The notes below the pieces were generated by a model that was given only the letters and a program-made list of their open reading frames with translations, did not search any database and was not told where the DNA came from. DNA of 64,000 nt, taken from positions 1,240,001-1,304,000 of the forward strand of contig CAWJCN010000001.1 of NCBI GenBank assembly GCA_963841415.1, written 5' to 3'. Within the stretch, counting starts at the first letter, position 1; each line of letters opens with the position of its first letter. Source of the stretch: DASUAS01 sp963841415 (GTDB lineage: Bacteria; Actinomycetota; Acidimicrobiia; IMCC26256; DASPTH01). Shown in pieces: positions 46,155 to 54,660 of this stretch. The position numbers and the translations under genes are program-made.

Positions 46155-46838
46155 TCAGGCCCCGTCGGCCATCCAGTCATACGGCGCCGCGTCCGGGTCG
46201 GGAACCCAGTGGTCGCCGCCGAGCTGGCCGCCCGCTTCGCGTGCCCGTTCGATGAACCGCCGCAGCTTGCGCGCGTCCTTCCGGCCCGAGCCGGGCGTGG
46301 TCTCGACGCCGGTGCAGACGTCGACGCCCCAGGGTCGCACGCGCCGGATGGCCTGCGCGACGTTCTCGCCGTTGAGCCCACCCGCGAGCAGGAGCCGGAC
46401 ACCGGGCGGCACGGCGTCGGCGAGCGCCCAGTCGAACGCCTTGCCCGATCCGGGGTCCTCGGCATCGACCAGCACGATGTCGACGGGGCCGTTGCCCACG
46501 GCGGCGAGCGCCGGATCACCGGCGGTGAAGGCCTGGATCACGAACGGGACGCGCTTGCGGATCCAGCGGATGTCGGAGAGCGGCTCGCGTCCGTTGAGCT
46601 GTGCTCCGCCGAGCCCGAGCGTGTTCACGATCTCGACGACGCGCTCCTTCATCTCGTCACGGAAGACGCCCGCGGTGATGACTCCCGACGGGAGACGGTG
46701 CAGGATCTCGGCGACGGTCTCGGGGGTGACCTGGCGCGGGCTGCCGGGCACGAAATTGAAGCCGAGGGCGTCGGCACCCAGCGCGACGGCCAGGAGCGCG
46801 TCCTCCTCGGTGGTGACGCCGCAGATCTTGACGAACAT
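46155..46838 (-). CDS. trpF: Phosphoribosylanthranilate isomerase
   Basis: TrpF isomerises phosphoribosylanthranilate. The 227-residue barrel starts MFVKICGVTTEEDALLAV (catalytic Cys) and has LGFNFVPGSPR, LLLAGGLNGENV, WGVDVCTGVETTPGSGRKDARKLRRFIERA. Presence of a separate trpF is unusual for actinobacteria, where PriA (HisA) often performs both reactions; here both trpF and hisA exist. Confidence 0.94.
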   Translation of the reverse strand: MFVKICGVTTEEDALLAVALGADALGFNFVPGSPRQVTPETVAEILHRLPSGVITAGVFRDEMKERVVEIVNTLGLGGAQLNGREPLSDIRWIRKRVPFVIQAFTAGDPALAAVGNGPVDIVLVDAEDPGSGKAFDWALADAVPPGVRLLLAGGLNGENVAQAIRRVRPWGVDVCTGVETTPGSGRKDARKLRRFIERAREAGGQLGGDHWVPDPDAAPYDWMADGA

Positions 46839-46889
46839 CGGGGCCGAGGGTACCGGACTCCCCCCGGGCAGCCGCGTACATTGCGCCCA

Positions 46890-47753
46890 GTGCAAGGCGG
46901 TTCGATCCAGTACGAGTCGGTCACGCGCGATTGGGTGCGCGGAGTGCGTGACTGGTTGCCGATCGTCGGCATCCTCGTCGCCTACCTCGTCCTGCACGAG
47001 CTCGCGACGACGCTCGTGCCGGTCGCCCACGTCCAGCCACAGCTCGGCTTCGACGAGTGGCTCTTCGGCGGCACCGCGCCAACGGTCCGGCTGCAGGACG
47101 CGCTCTGGAACCCGGCCGATCCCCGCTGGTACGACTACCTGGCCTGGCTCGTGTACCTCAGCCACTTCGTGGTGACCCTCACCGTCGCCATCGTGCTGTG
47201 GGTGCGGGCGTACCCGATGTTCCGCCGGCTCCGCGTGTTGTTCCTCACGGTCACGTTCGCGGGGTTCGTGACCTACCTGATCTACCCGGCGATCCCGCCG
47301 TGGCTGGCGAGCAACCGCGGCGACATGCCCCAGACCGTGCGCATCGTGCGGGCGATGTGGCTCGAGCTCGGGCTGTCGAACGTGGCCGCGGTCTTCGGCG
47401 AGAAGAGCAAGTACGCGTTCCCGGTGGGCGCGCTGCCGTCGCTGCATGCCGCGTGGCCGTTCCTGCTCCTCGTGTTCTTCTGGCCCGTCGCCGGGAAGTG
47501 GCGTGTGCTCCTCGTCGCCTACGCGCTCGCGATGGCCACCACGCTCGTGTACACCGCCGACCACTTCGTGTTCGACATCGTCCTCGGCTGGACCTACGTG
47601 GTGATCGCCTGCTTGCTCGTTCGCTCTCTGCGAGCCGGGATACCCGGCTCGCAGGCGTTCGCTCGCTGGCGAGCGCCCTCCGCTTCCGCTCCGGACGCCG
47701 CACCTCTCAACCATCCACCAGACGCTGGTTCAGAAAATCGTCGTAGGCGCTGA
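46890..47753 (+). CDS. PAP2-superfamily membrane phosphatase (IPC synthase-like)
   Basis: The 287-residue protein has about six membrane helices, the PAP2 motifs ALPSLHAAWPF and YTADHFVFDIVLGW, and a family core similar to inositol phosphorylceramide synthases and lipid phosphatases. The GTG at 46890 has no Shine-Dalgarno; TACATT lies 8 to 14 bases before it, as for a leaderless transcript. The C-terminal tail (SLRAGIPGSQAFARWRAPSASAPDAA) is encoded by a family A repeat and overlaps the trpB2 3' end by 47 bases, so the original C-terminus may have been altered by repeat insertion. Confidence 0.8.
   Translation: MQGGSIQYESVTRDWVRGVRDWLPIVGILVAYLVLHELATTLVPVAHVQPQLGFDEWLFGGTAPTVRLQDALWNPADPRWYDYLAWLVYLSHFVVTLTVAIVLWVRAYPMFRRLRVLFLTVTFAGFVTYLIYPAIPPWLASNRGDMPQTVRIVRAMWLELGLSNVAAVFGEKSKYAFPVGALPSLHAAWPFLLLVFFWPVAGKWRVLLVAYALAMATTLVYTADHFVFDIVLGWTYVVIACLLVRSLRAGIPGSQAFARWRAPSASAPDAAPLNHPPDAGSENRRRR
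47630..47652. repeat. Family A palindrome inside the 3' end of the PAP2 gene
   Basis: GCGAGCCGGG-ATA-CCCGGCTCGC is a perfect 10-base stem identical to the copy at 41832. It is flanked by GTTCGCTCTCT and GGCGTTCGCTCGC. A CCGCTTCCGCTCCGGACGCC stretch after it resembles family B. Confidence 0.9.
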
Positions 47754-48960
47754 GGTCGAGGAGGCCGTGGCCGGAGAAGTTGAAGAGGATGACGCGCTCC
47801 TCGCCCGCCTCCTTCGCCGCCAGCGCCTCGTCGACGACGGCGCGCACCGCGTGGCCGGTCTCGGGCGCCGGCACCTTGCCCTCGGCCCGCGCGAACTGCA
47901 CCGCGGCTTCGAAGGTCTTGCCCTGCGGATAGGCGACGGCCTCCATCCGGCCGGCGCGCACGAGGCTCGAGATGATGGGCGAGTCACCGTGGTAGCGCAG
48001 TCCTCCGGCATGGATCGCCGGTGGGACGAACTCGTGGCCCAGGGTGTACATGGGCAGGAGCGGTGTCATCCCCGCGGTGTCGCCGAAGTCGTAGTCGAAC
48101 GACCCCTCGGTGAGCGTCGGGCACGACGACGGCTCGACGGCGACGAGGCGCACTCCGGCGTCGGCGACGAACGGCAACGCGATGCCGCCGAGGTTGGAGC
48201 CGCCGCCGCAACTTCCGATCACGACGTCCGGCCGTTCCTCGCCCGCGAGCTGCAACTGCTCTTTCGCCTCGAGCCCGATGACGGTCTGGTGCAACAGGAC
48301 GTGGTTGAGCACCGACCCGAGCGAGTAGTGCGTGTCGTCGCGCGCGGCGGCGTCGGCCACCGCGTCGCTGATGGCGAGTCCGAGCGAGCCAGGGTTGTCA
48401 GGATCGTCCGCCGGTGACGGCACCACCGACGCGCCCCACGTCTCCATCAGCACGCGCCGGTACGGCTTCTGCGCGTACGAGGCCCGCACCATGTACACCT
48501 TGCACTCGAGGTCGAACTGCGCACACGCGAACGCCAGCGCGCTCCCCCATTGCCCGGCACCGGTCTCGGTGGCCAGGCGCGTGGTGCCCTCAGCCCGGTT
48601 GTAGAACGCTTGCGGGACCGAGGTGTTCGTCTTGTGCGAACCGGCGGGTGAGACCGACTCGTCCTTGAAGTAGATGCGCGCCGGGGTGCCGAGCGCGCGC
48701 TCCAACCGTTCGGCCCGCACGAGCGGTGTCGGCCGCCAGAGCCGCAGGATGTCGAGCACCTCGCCGGGTACGTCGATCCACGGCTCCGTCGCGACCTCCT
48801 GGGCGATGAGCCCCATGGGGAACAGCGGCGCGAGATCGTCGGGACCGATCGGCTCCTTCGTCGCCGGGTGCAGCGGCGGTTGCAGCGGCTCCGGCAGCAC
48901 GGGGAGCGCGTTGAACCACGCGCTGGGGATGGCATCCTCCGACAGCAGGAACCGTGGCAT
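47707..48960 (-). CDS. TrpB-like pyridoxal-phosphate enzyme (TrpB2 group)
   Basis: The 417-residue enzyme is a TrpB2-type tryptophan synthase beta. It has the PLP Lys in SPAGSHKTNTSVPQAF, TGAGQWGSALAFAC, the phosphate loop GSCGGGSNLGG, and the long N-terminal region (FNALPVLPEPLQPPLHPATKEP) typical of TrpB2. TrpB2 proteins usually make tryptophan from indole without TrpA or act as serine deaminases. ATG 48960 with GAGGGAG is the start. A continuous frame through the upstream dehydrogenase gives a false 855-residue fusion. Its C-terminal end overlaps the PAP2 gene on the other strand. Confidence 0.93.
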   Translation of the reverse strand: MPRFLLSEDAIPSAWFNALPVLPEPLQPPLHPATKEPIGPDDLAPLFPMGLIAQEVATEPWIDVPGEVLDILRLWRPTPLVRAERLERALGTPARIYFKDESVSPAGSHKTNTSVPQAFYNRAEGTTRLATETGAGQWGSALAFACAQFDLECKVYMVRASYAQKPYRRVLMETWGASVVPSPADDPDNPGSLGLAISDAVADAAARDDTHYSLGSVLNHVLLHQTVIGLEAKEQLQLAGEERPDVVIGSCGGGSNLGGIALPFVADAGVRLVAVEPSSCPTLTEGSFDYDFGDTAGMTPLLPMYTLGHEFVPPAIHAGGLRYHGDSPIISSLVRAGRMEAVAYPQGKTFEAAVQFARAEGKVPAPETGHAVRAVVDEALAAKEAGEERVILFNFSGHGLLDLSAYDDFLNQRLVDG

Positions 48961-48980
48961 CTTGGACGCTCCCTCGCCGA

Positions 48981-50271
48981 CTAGCCCTCGATGGTGCCGT
49001 CCCAATGCTGCGCGTCGCGCAACACCTCGTCGAACGGCTTGTCGCGCTCCCAGCTCGGCTCGCGGCGGAAGACCGAGCACCTGCTCGCTGATCGCGTTGC
49101 GCTGCATCTGGTCGGTGCCCCCGGCGATGGAGTTGATGCGACCGTTGAGGAACGCCAGTGCGGTCGACGACCCCGGCCCCTTGGCTTCGTCCCACGCGAC
49201 GGCGTCGCCTCGGGCGAGCTCCATGCCGAGCAGCGCGCGTTCGGAGTCGAACACGCCGTGCGCGAGCGCGCCGTAGGCGGCAACACCGGCGTCGGCGCCG
49301 GCGAGCTTGAGCCGCTTCGCCAGCCGGCGCCCGAGCACCTCGTAGATGAAGTCGAGGGTGTGCGCCTTCGCGACGATCTGGCGCGCCGCGGGGTCGTCGG
49401 TGCGACCGAGCGCGCGCGCGACGTCGACGAAGTCGGGGGCGAGCGCACCGGGCTCGATCGGGCCCGACGGCTTCGCTTCTGCGCGCGTGCCGCGCTCGAA
49501 CACGAGCATCGTGCGCGCCACCGTCCAGCCTTGGTCGACGTCGCCGATGCGTTGTGAGTCAGGGATGACGACGTCGTCGAAGAATTCCTCGCAGAAGTCG
49601 GCGCCGCCGTTGATCTGGCGGATCACCCGCAGGGTGACGCCGGGGGCCTCGACGGGCACGCCGAACCACGTGAGGCCGCGGTGCTTGGGCACGTTCCAGG
49701 TGGTGCGGGCAAGGCAGAGGCCGTAGTCGGCGAGGTGCGCCCACGAGCTCCACACCTTGGCGCCGTTGAGGATCCAGGTGTCGCCATCACGCGTCGCGCG
49801 CGTCTGGACGCCCGCGAGGTCGGACCCGGCGACGGGCTCCGAGAAGAACTGACACCACAGTTCGTCGCCGGCGAGCATGCGCGGGAAGTGCTCGCGATTG
49901 AACTCGTCCGACGCGTGGGCGAGCATCACCTGCGCGCACACGCCGAACGTCGTGCCACCGGCGATCCCGAAGTTGGGCAGCTTGTATGCGCTCGATTCCT
50001 CGACGAAGGCGCGCTCGTGCAGCGGTGAGAGGCCCTGGCCGCCGAACTCCCTCGGCCACGTGATGCCGGCGAAGCCCGCCTCGTAGAGGCGCTTCTGCTT
50101 GGGACGTTCGGCGTCGATCTCCTCCTTCGTGAACTCGTGGAGACCGCGCAGCGATCCCCCCGCCGCGATCGCCGCCGGGTCCTTGCGCGCGCAGTTCGCG
50201 TCCAGCCATTCGCGGGCCTTGGCCCGGAAGTCGTCGACCGAGATGGTCTCGTCGGTGGTGGTGGCCGCCAT
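48981..50271 (-). CDS. Acyl-CoA dehydrogenase, with an apparent frameshift near the 3' end
   Basis: The protein of about 430 residues has the N-terminal helical domain (FRAKAREWLDANC), FAD site WCQFFSEPVAGSDLAGVQTRATRDGDTWILNGAKVW, and C-terminal INSIAGGTDQMQRNAISEQVLGLP. Near 49065 an extra base in CCGCCGCGAG shifts the frame. Without it the end would read REPSWERDKPFDEVLRDAQHW, with the stop at 48981. As printed the reading runs on into the TrpB2 gene. ATG 50271 has GAGGA in front. The next gene upstream is a second dehydrogenase, so the pair likely works as a heteromeric enzyme in fatty-acid or sterol oxidation. Confidence 0.88.
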
Positions 50272-50281
50272 CACGTTCCTC

Positions 50282-51421
50282 TCAGACGTCGTGGTTCGCC
50301 GACAGCCCGTGGATCCGGCACACGCGCTCGCGGTGCCAGTCGGGGTCGCCGTAGAGCACGCGATCGGTCGCCAGCCGGCGCAGGTAGAAGTGCAGGTCGT
50401 GCTCCCAGGTGAAGCCGATGCCGCCGTGCACCTGCAAGCACATCTGGGCCAGCTCGGTCGCGGCGTCGCCGGCGTAGGCCTTGGCGATGCTCACGATCTC
50501 CGACGCGGTGGGCCGCGCGTCGGCGACCGCCTCCGCGGCCGCGTCGGCGCCGGCGGTGCTCACCTCGGTCCAGTAGCTCACGTCGGCGAGGATGTGCTTG
50601 AGCGCCTGGAACGAGCCGATCGGACGACCGAACGCGATGCGCGCCTTCGCGTAGTCGACGGTGATCTCGGCCAACCGCCGCATCGCGCCCACGGATTCGG
50701 CGAGCGTGAGCGCGACCGCGACGTCGAGCTGCGCGTCGATGCTGTCCTGAGCGCCGCCCGGGGTCCCGAGCACCGCACTCGCGGGAACCGTGACGTCGGC
50801 GAAGTGCACGGCGGCGAAGCGGCGGGTGAGGTCGAGGCCGCCGAGCGGCGTCACCGACAGCCCCGGCGTCGAGGCGTCGACCACGAACTGGGTGACGCCG
50901 TCGCCGTCCGTCGCGCTCACCAGGAAGACGTCGGCGCTCGCTCCCTCGGACACGAGCCCCGCGGTGCCTCGAAGCGTGGAGCCGTCGCCCGTCGACGTGG
51001 CCTGCACCGCACCCACCTCCGGCACACCGTCGCGGCCGCTGAACGCCCACGACGCGGTGCGGGTCGCGGTGGCAAGGTCCGGAAGGAGCGCCGCCTGCTG
51101 CTCAGCAGTACCGTCACGCGCGAGCGCGAGCGCGACCACGTTGGTGGCGACGAACGGACCGGGTTGCACGAAGCGGCCGCGCTCCTCGGCCACGATGACT
51201 GCATCGCGCAGCGACGAACCCGAGACGGTCCCGCCGCCGTGCTCCTCCGGGACGAACAGCGCGAACCATCCGAGCTCTCCGGCCTCGCCGAGCAGCGCGG
51301 GATCGTGCGCGACCGGGTGTTCGGCCAGCTCGCGCACCCGCGGGATCGGACAGCGCGCGTCGATGAAGCGCGCCGTCGTCTCGCGGAACAGCTCCTGGTC
51401 GTCGGACAGCTCGAGATCCAC
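50282..51421 (-). CDS. Acyl-CoA dehydrogenase family protein
   Basis: The 379-residue protein has the dehydrogenase N-terminal helices (LELSDDQELFRETTARFIDARCP), the beta-domain (DVFLVSATDGDGVTQFVVD) and C-terminal QVHGGIGFTWEHDLHFYLRRLATDR. GGAGG precedes GTG 51421, which begins VDLELSDDQ; the frame is open to 51487. Two adjacent acyl-CoA dehydrogenases in one operon often form a heterotetramer (as in FadE28-FadE29 of sterol breakdown), but here the substrate is unknown. They are inserted between trpC and the TrpB2 gene. Confidence 0.9.
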   Translation of the reverse strand: MDLELSDDQELFRETTARFIDARCPIPRVRELAEHPVAHDPALLGEAGELGWFALFVPEEHGGGTVSGSSLRDAVIVAEERGRFVQPGPFVATNVVALALARDGTAEQQAALLPDLATATRTASWAFSGRDGVPEVGAVQATSTGDGSTLRGTAGLVSEGASADVFLVSATDGDGVTQFVVDASTPGLSVTPLGGLDLTRRFAAVHFADVTVPASAVLGTPGGAQDSIDAQLDVAVALTLAESVGAMRRLAEITVDYAKARIAFGRPIGSFQALKHILADVSYWTEVSTAGADAAAEAVADARPTASEIVSIAKAYAGDAATELAQMCLQVHGGIGFTWEHDLHFYLRRLATDRVLYGDPDWHRERVCRIHGLSANHDV

Positions 51422-51495
51422 TCCGTTCCTCCCCGATGGCCGCACGGCCCTCGGGGTGGAAGCTACTGCCTTGTGCGGTGCGCGCACCCAGCCGA

Positions 51496-52296
51496 TCAGC
51501 GGCCGGAACGGATGACCTGACTGAGGCCCTGCACCGCCGCGGTGGCGTCGGAGGCGCGCACGAGCATCTCGCCGACCAACACCGCGTCGAAGCCGGCGGC
51601 CGCCATGCGTGCGGCGTCGTCAACGGACCGGATCGCACTCTCCGCGACGGCGACGACGTCGGCGGGCACGCGCGCGGCCAAGCTCTCACCGACCCCGAGG
51701 TCCTCGGCGAAGGTGCCGAGGTTGCGTGCGTTCACGCCCACGATGCGCGCGCCGAGCGTGAGCGCGCGCTCGAGCTCGGCGTCGTCGTGCGTCTCGACGA
51801 GCGCGGCGAGCCCGAGGCCGAGCGCGAGCTCGTGGAGATCGCGCAGCAATCGGTTGTCGGGCAGCGCGGCGGCGATGAGGAGGATCGCGTCGGCGCCGAT
51901 GGCGCGGGCTTCGTAGATCTGGACCTCGTCGATGGTGAAGTCCTTGCGGAGCACCGGGAGGTCGCACGCGGCGCGGGCGGCGACGAGGTCGTCGACGGTG
52001 CCACCGAACCACGGCTGGTCGGTCAGCACCGAGAGGCATGACGCACCGCCCGCCGCGTAGTCCTTGGCGGCGAGGGCGGGATCGAGGTCGGGGCGAAGAT
52101 CGCCCTTCGACGGCGATCGGCGCTTGATCTCCGCGATGACCCCCACCGTCGCCGTCGCCGGGCGGAGCGCACCGGCGAAGTCGCGAGTGGGAGGCGCCTC
52201 GAGCGCGCGGGCGCGCAGGAGGTCGCGCACCTCCGGACGGTGCAGCATCGTGACCTCGTCGCGTTTGGTCGCGAGGATGTCGTCGAGCACCGTCAT
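51496..52296 (-). CDS. trpC: Indole-3-glycerol phosphate synthase
   Basis: TrpC closes the indole ring. The 266-residue barrel contains the catalytic motif VIAEIKRRSPSKGDL, LSVLTDQPWFGGTVDDL, LRKDFTIDEVQIYEARAIGADAILLI, VGVNARNLGTF and VAESAIRSVDDAARMAAAGFDAVLVGEMLV. ATG 52296 gives MTVLDDILATKRDEV, the standard start. It lies downstream of hisI, trpE and ygfZ on the same strand but is separated from them by a divergent two-component system. Confidence 0.95.
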   Translation of the reverse strand: MTVLDDILATKRDEVTMLHRPEVRDLLRARALEAPPTRDFAGALRPATATVGVIAEIKRRSPSKGDLRPDLDPALAAKDYAAGGASCLSVLTDQPWFGGTVDDLVAARAACDLPVLRKDFTIDEVQIYEARAIGADAILLIAAALPDNRLLRDLHELALGLGLAALVETHDDAELERALTLGARIVGVNARNLGTFAEDLGVGESLAARVPADVVAVAESAIRSVDDAARMAAAGFDAVLVGEMLVRASDATAAVQGLSQVIRSGR

Positions 52297-52334
52297 GCGA
52301 CGAGATGCAGCGAGCCGTGCACGCGAGCGAACGG

Positions 52335-52361
52335 CTGCGACCCGGGTACCCCGGGTCGCAG
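52335..52361. repeat. Family A palindrome upstream of the response regulator
   Basis: CTGCGACCCGGG-TAC-CCCGGGTCGCAG is a perfect 12-base stem with the longest arms of the family. Flanks GAGCGAACGG and TGAGCGAGCCATCGAAGCGG match the inverted copy at 36714-36770. Confidence 0.9.
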
Positions 52362-52369
52362 TGAGCGAG

Positions 52370-52415
52370 CCATCGAAGCGGATGGGCGGGACGGCGCGGC
52401 GGAATCGACCATCGA
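52370..52415 (+). repeat. Family B element joined to a family A palindrome
   Basis: The unit reads CATCGAAGCGGATGGGCGGG, then ACGGCGCGGCGGAATCGACC and ATCGAAGG. It points toward the gene at 52506. With the neighbouring family A stem it is the inverted equivalent of the accD-fabI composite. Confidence 0.75.
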
Positions 52416-52505
52416 AGGAGGATTCTACGGTGTGGCCAGCGCCTTCACGCCCCGCTCACAGTCCCCTCACACGTTCCCGGTGGGTGACGTGCGACCATTG
52501 CGTCC

Positions 52506-53195
52506 ATGGAACGAGGGACCATCGTCGTCGTCGACGACGAACCCAACATCGCCGACCTCGTCGACCTGTACCTCGCGCGCGATGGCTATCGCGTGCTGAA
52601 GGCCCCGACCGGCGAGGCCGGCCTGGAAGCGGTCCGCCACCACCACCCTCGCCTCGTGGTGCTCGACGTCGGGCTGCCCGACATCGACGGGCTCGAGGTG
52701 TGCCGCCGGCTGCGCCAAAACTCGAACATCCCGGTGATCTTCCTCACCGCACGCGACGGCGAGGTCGATCGCGTGCTCGGCCTGGAGCTCGGTGGCGACG
52801 ACTACCTGACCAAGCCGTTCTCACCCGCCGAATTGGTGGCCCGCGTGAAGGCGGTGCTCCGCCGCGTGGACGGCGGGGCGGCGCCCGACGTGGTGCAGGC
52901 CGGGCCGGTGACGGTCGACGTCGGTCGACGCGAGGTGCTCATCGACGACACTCCTGTCGAGTTCACCACCAAGGAGTTCGACCTCCTGCGCTTCCTCGCC
53001 GAGCGACCCGGCCTCGCGCTCTCCCGCAAACAGATCCTCGACGGCGTGTGGGGCTACGACTGGTTCGGCGACGCGCGCACCGTCGACGTGCACATCGCAC
53101 AAGTGCGCAAGAAGCTCGGTGACCGCGTGGTGATCACCACCGTGCGGGGCGTCGGATATCGCTTCGAGACACCGAGGCCGGCGACCGCCCAGTGA
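52506..53195 (+). CDS. OmpR-family response regulator
   Basis: The 229-residue protein has a receiver domain (IVVVDDEPNIADLVDLYL, phospho-Asp in LVVLDVGLPDIDG, Lys in LTKPF) and a winged-helix DNA-binding domain (TKEFDLLRFLAERPGLALSRKQIL, VDVHIAQVRKKLG, VRGVGYRFE). ATG 52506 follows CATTGCGTCC. It is upstream of its sensor kinase by 10 bases and divergent from trpC. The signal is unknown. Confidence 0.95.
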   Translation: MERGTIVVVDDEPNIADLVDLYLARDGYRVLKAPTGEAGLEAVRHHHPRLVVLDVGLPDIDGLEVCRRLRQNSNIPVIFLTARDGEVDRVLGLELGGDDYLTKPFSPAELVARVKAVLRRVDGGAAPDVVQAGPVTVDVGRREVLIDDTPVEFTTKEFDLLRFLAERPGLALSRKQILDGVWGYDWFGDARTVDVHIAQVRKKLGDRVVITTVRGVGYRFETPRPATAQ

Positions 53196-53205
53196 ATCTC
53201 GGTCA

Positions 53206-54660
53206 GTGACCCGCCCGCGGCGCCGTCTACGCACGCGCCTGGTGATCGCCATGATGGCGATCGCGCTCGGCGTGCTCCTCCTCACCGCCGCCGTGACCGC
53301 AGGCCTGGCGCGTCGATCAGAAGCGTCCAGCGCGCGCAACGACGTCCAGCAGCGCGCGCAGGCGGTCGCTCCCGAGTTCGACTCGCTCATCGAACAGCTC
53401 CCGTCCACGCGCGCGGCCATCGGGACGGTCGCCGGCCGGCGCCAGGTGCGCCGCATCCGCGACCTCGTGAACACCACGCTCCGGGCGTCGAACGGGGCCG
53501 TCGTCGCCGTCAAGGACGACGGCACGGTCGAGGAGGGCCTCGACCGCCTGCTCGGTGGGACCGGCCAGACGCCCACGTTGCCGGCCGGCATCACGGTCGA
53601 CGACCTCGACACCAAGGCGCTCCTCGCCGGCGACACGCAGCAGGGCCGCGACGGCAACACCGTGTTCGTGGCGCGTCCGCTGGCACCGGTCAACGGCATC
53701 ACGCCGGTCGTCGTGCTCAGCGAGGACGTCAACACGCGGCCGTTCGGCGGCAGCGGCTTCGCCGTGCTCGCGGCGGCCGCCCTCGCGCTGGGGATCGCCG
53801 CGCTCGTTGCGGCGTACCTCGCCCGCCGCATGACCGAACCCTTGGCCGCGATGGAGACCACCGCGCGCTCGATCGCGGGCGGTGACCTCGGCGCGCGCGT
53901 CGACACGAGTCAGATGCGCGACGACGAGCTCGCCAGCCTCGCCAACACCATCAACGCGATGGCGGGCGATCTCGACGTCGCCCGCGGCCACGAGCGTGCA
54001 TTCCTGCTCAGCGTGTCGCACGACCTGCGCACACCACTCACGTCGATCCGGGGGTACGCCGAGGCCATCGCCGACGGCACGGTGGAAGGGCGCGACTCCC
54101 GCATCCGCGCGGCTGACGTCATCTCGTCGGAGTCGCGTCGCCTCGAGCGGCTGGTCGCCGACCTGCTCGACCTGGCCCGACTCGATGCGCACCAGTTCTC
54201 TCTGCATCCGGCCCCGGTCGACGCCCGCGCGGTGGTGCACGATGCGGTCGAGGCCTTCGGGCCGGCGGCGACGGAGATCGGGGTGACGCTGGCCATGGAA
54301 CCCGGGTCGGTGGTGCCCGCCGCCACCGACGCGCAACGTCTGGCCCAGATCGTCGCCAACCTGGTGGAGAACGCGTTGAAGTTCGCCACGACGCGGGTCT
54401 CGGTGGGTGTCCGCGCCGTCGCCGACCAGGTGGAGCTCCACGTCGATGACGACGGCCCCGGGATCGCGCCCGCCGACCTCCCGCACGTCTTCGAGCGGCT
54501 CTACACCTCGCGCACCGTGCCCGGGAGGACGCTCGGCACCGGCATCGGACTCGCGATCGTGCGCGAGCTCGCGCTGGCGATGGGAGGCGACGCCCGCGTC
54601 GAACCCGTCGACAGCGAGGGGACGCGCTTCGTGGTGGCGTTTCCGAACGAGGTCAGATGA
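53206..54660 (+). CDS. HAMP-containing sensor histidine kinase
   Basis: The 484-residue kinase has a first membrane helix (LVIAMMAIALGVLLLTAAVTAGL), an extracytoplasmic region of about 150 residues, a second helix, a HAMP domain, HisKA (LLSVSHDLRTPLTSIRGYAEAIADG, phospho-His) and HATPase (LVENALKFATTRV, DDGPGIAPADLPHVFERLY, GTGIGLAIVRELALAMGG). It phosphorylates the regulator encoded before it. The GTG at 53206 starts VTRPRRRLRTRLV. Its 3' end overlaps the convergent ygfZ gene by 8 bases. Confidence 0.95.
   Translation: MTRPRRRLRTRLVIAMMAIALGVLLLTAAVTAGLARRSEASSARNDVQQRAQAVAPEFDSLIEQLPSTRAAIGTVAGRRQVRRIRDLVNTTLRASNGAVVAVKDDGTVEEGLDRLLGGTGQTPTLPAGITVDDLDTKALLAGDTQQGRDGNTVFVARPLAPVNGITPVVVLSEDVNTRPFGGSGFAVLAAAALALGIAALVAAYLARRMTEPLAAMETTARSIAGGDLGARVDTSQMRDDELASLANTINAMAGDLDVARGHERAFLLSVSHDLRTPLTSIRGYAEAIADGTVEGRDSRIRAADVISSESRRLERLVADLLDLARLDAHQFSLHPAPVDARAVVHDAVEAFGPAATEIGVTLAMEPGSVVPAATDAQRLAQIVANLVENALKFATTRVSVGVRAVADQVELHVDDDGPGIAPADLPHVFERLYTSRTVPGRTLGTGIGLAIVRELALAMGGDARVEPVDSEGTRFVVAFPNEVR

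Noticed and set aside
46155..47714. A 519-residue protein with TrpF at its C-terminus
   Set aside because: The N-terminal 292 codons are antisense to the PAP2 gene; TrpF starts at the ATG MFVKICGV.
47707..50274. A single 855-residue acyl-CoA dehydrogenase-tryptophan synthase fusion
   Set aside because: The true dehydrogenase C-terminus lies in another frame and TrpB2 has its own ribosome site and start; a single extra base explains the fusion.
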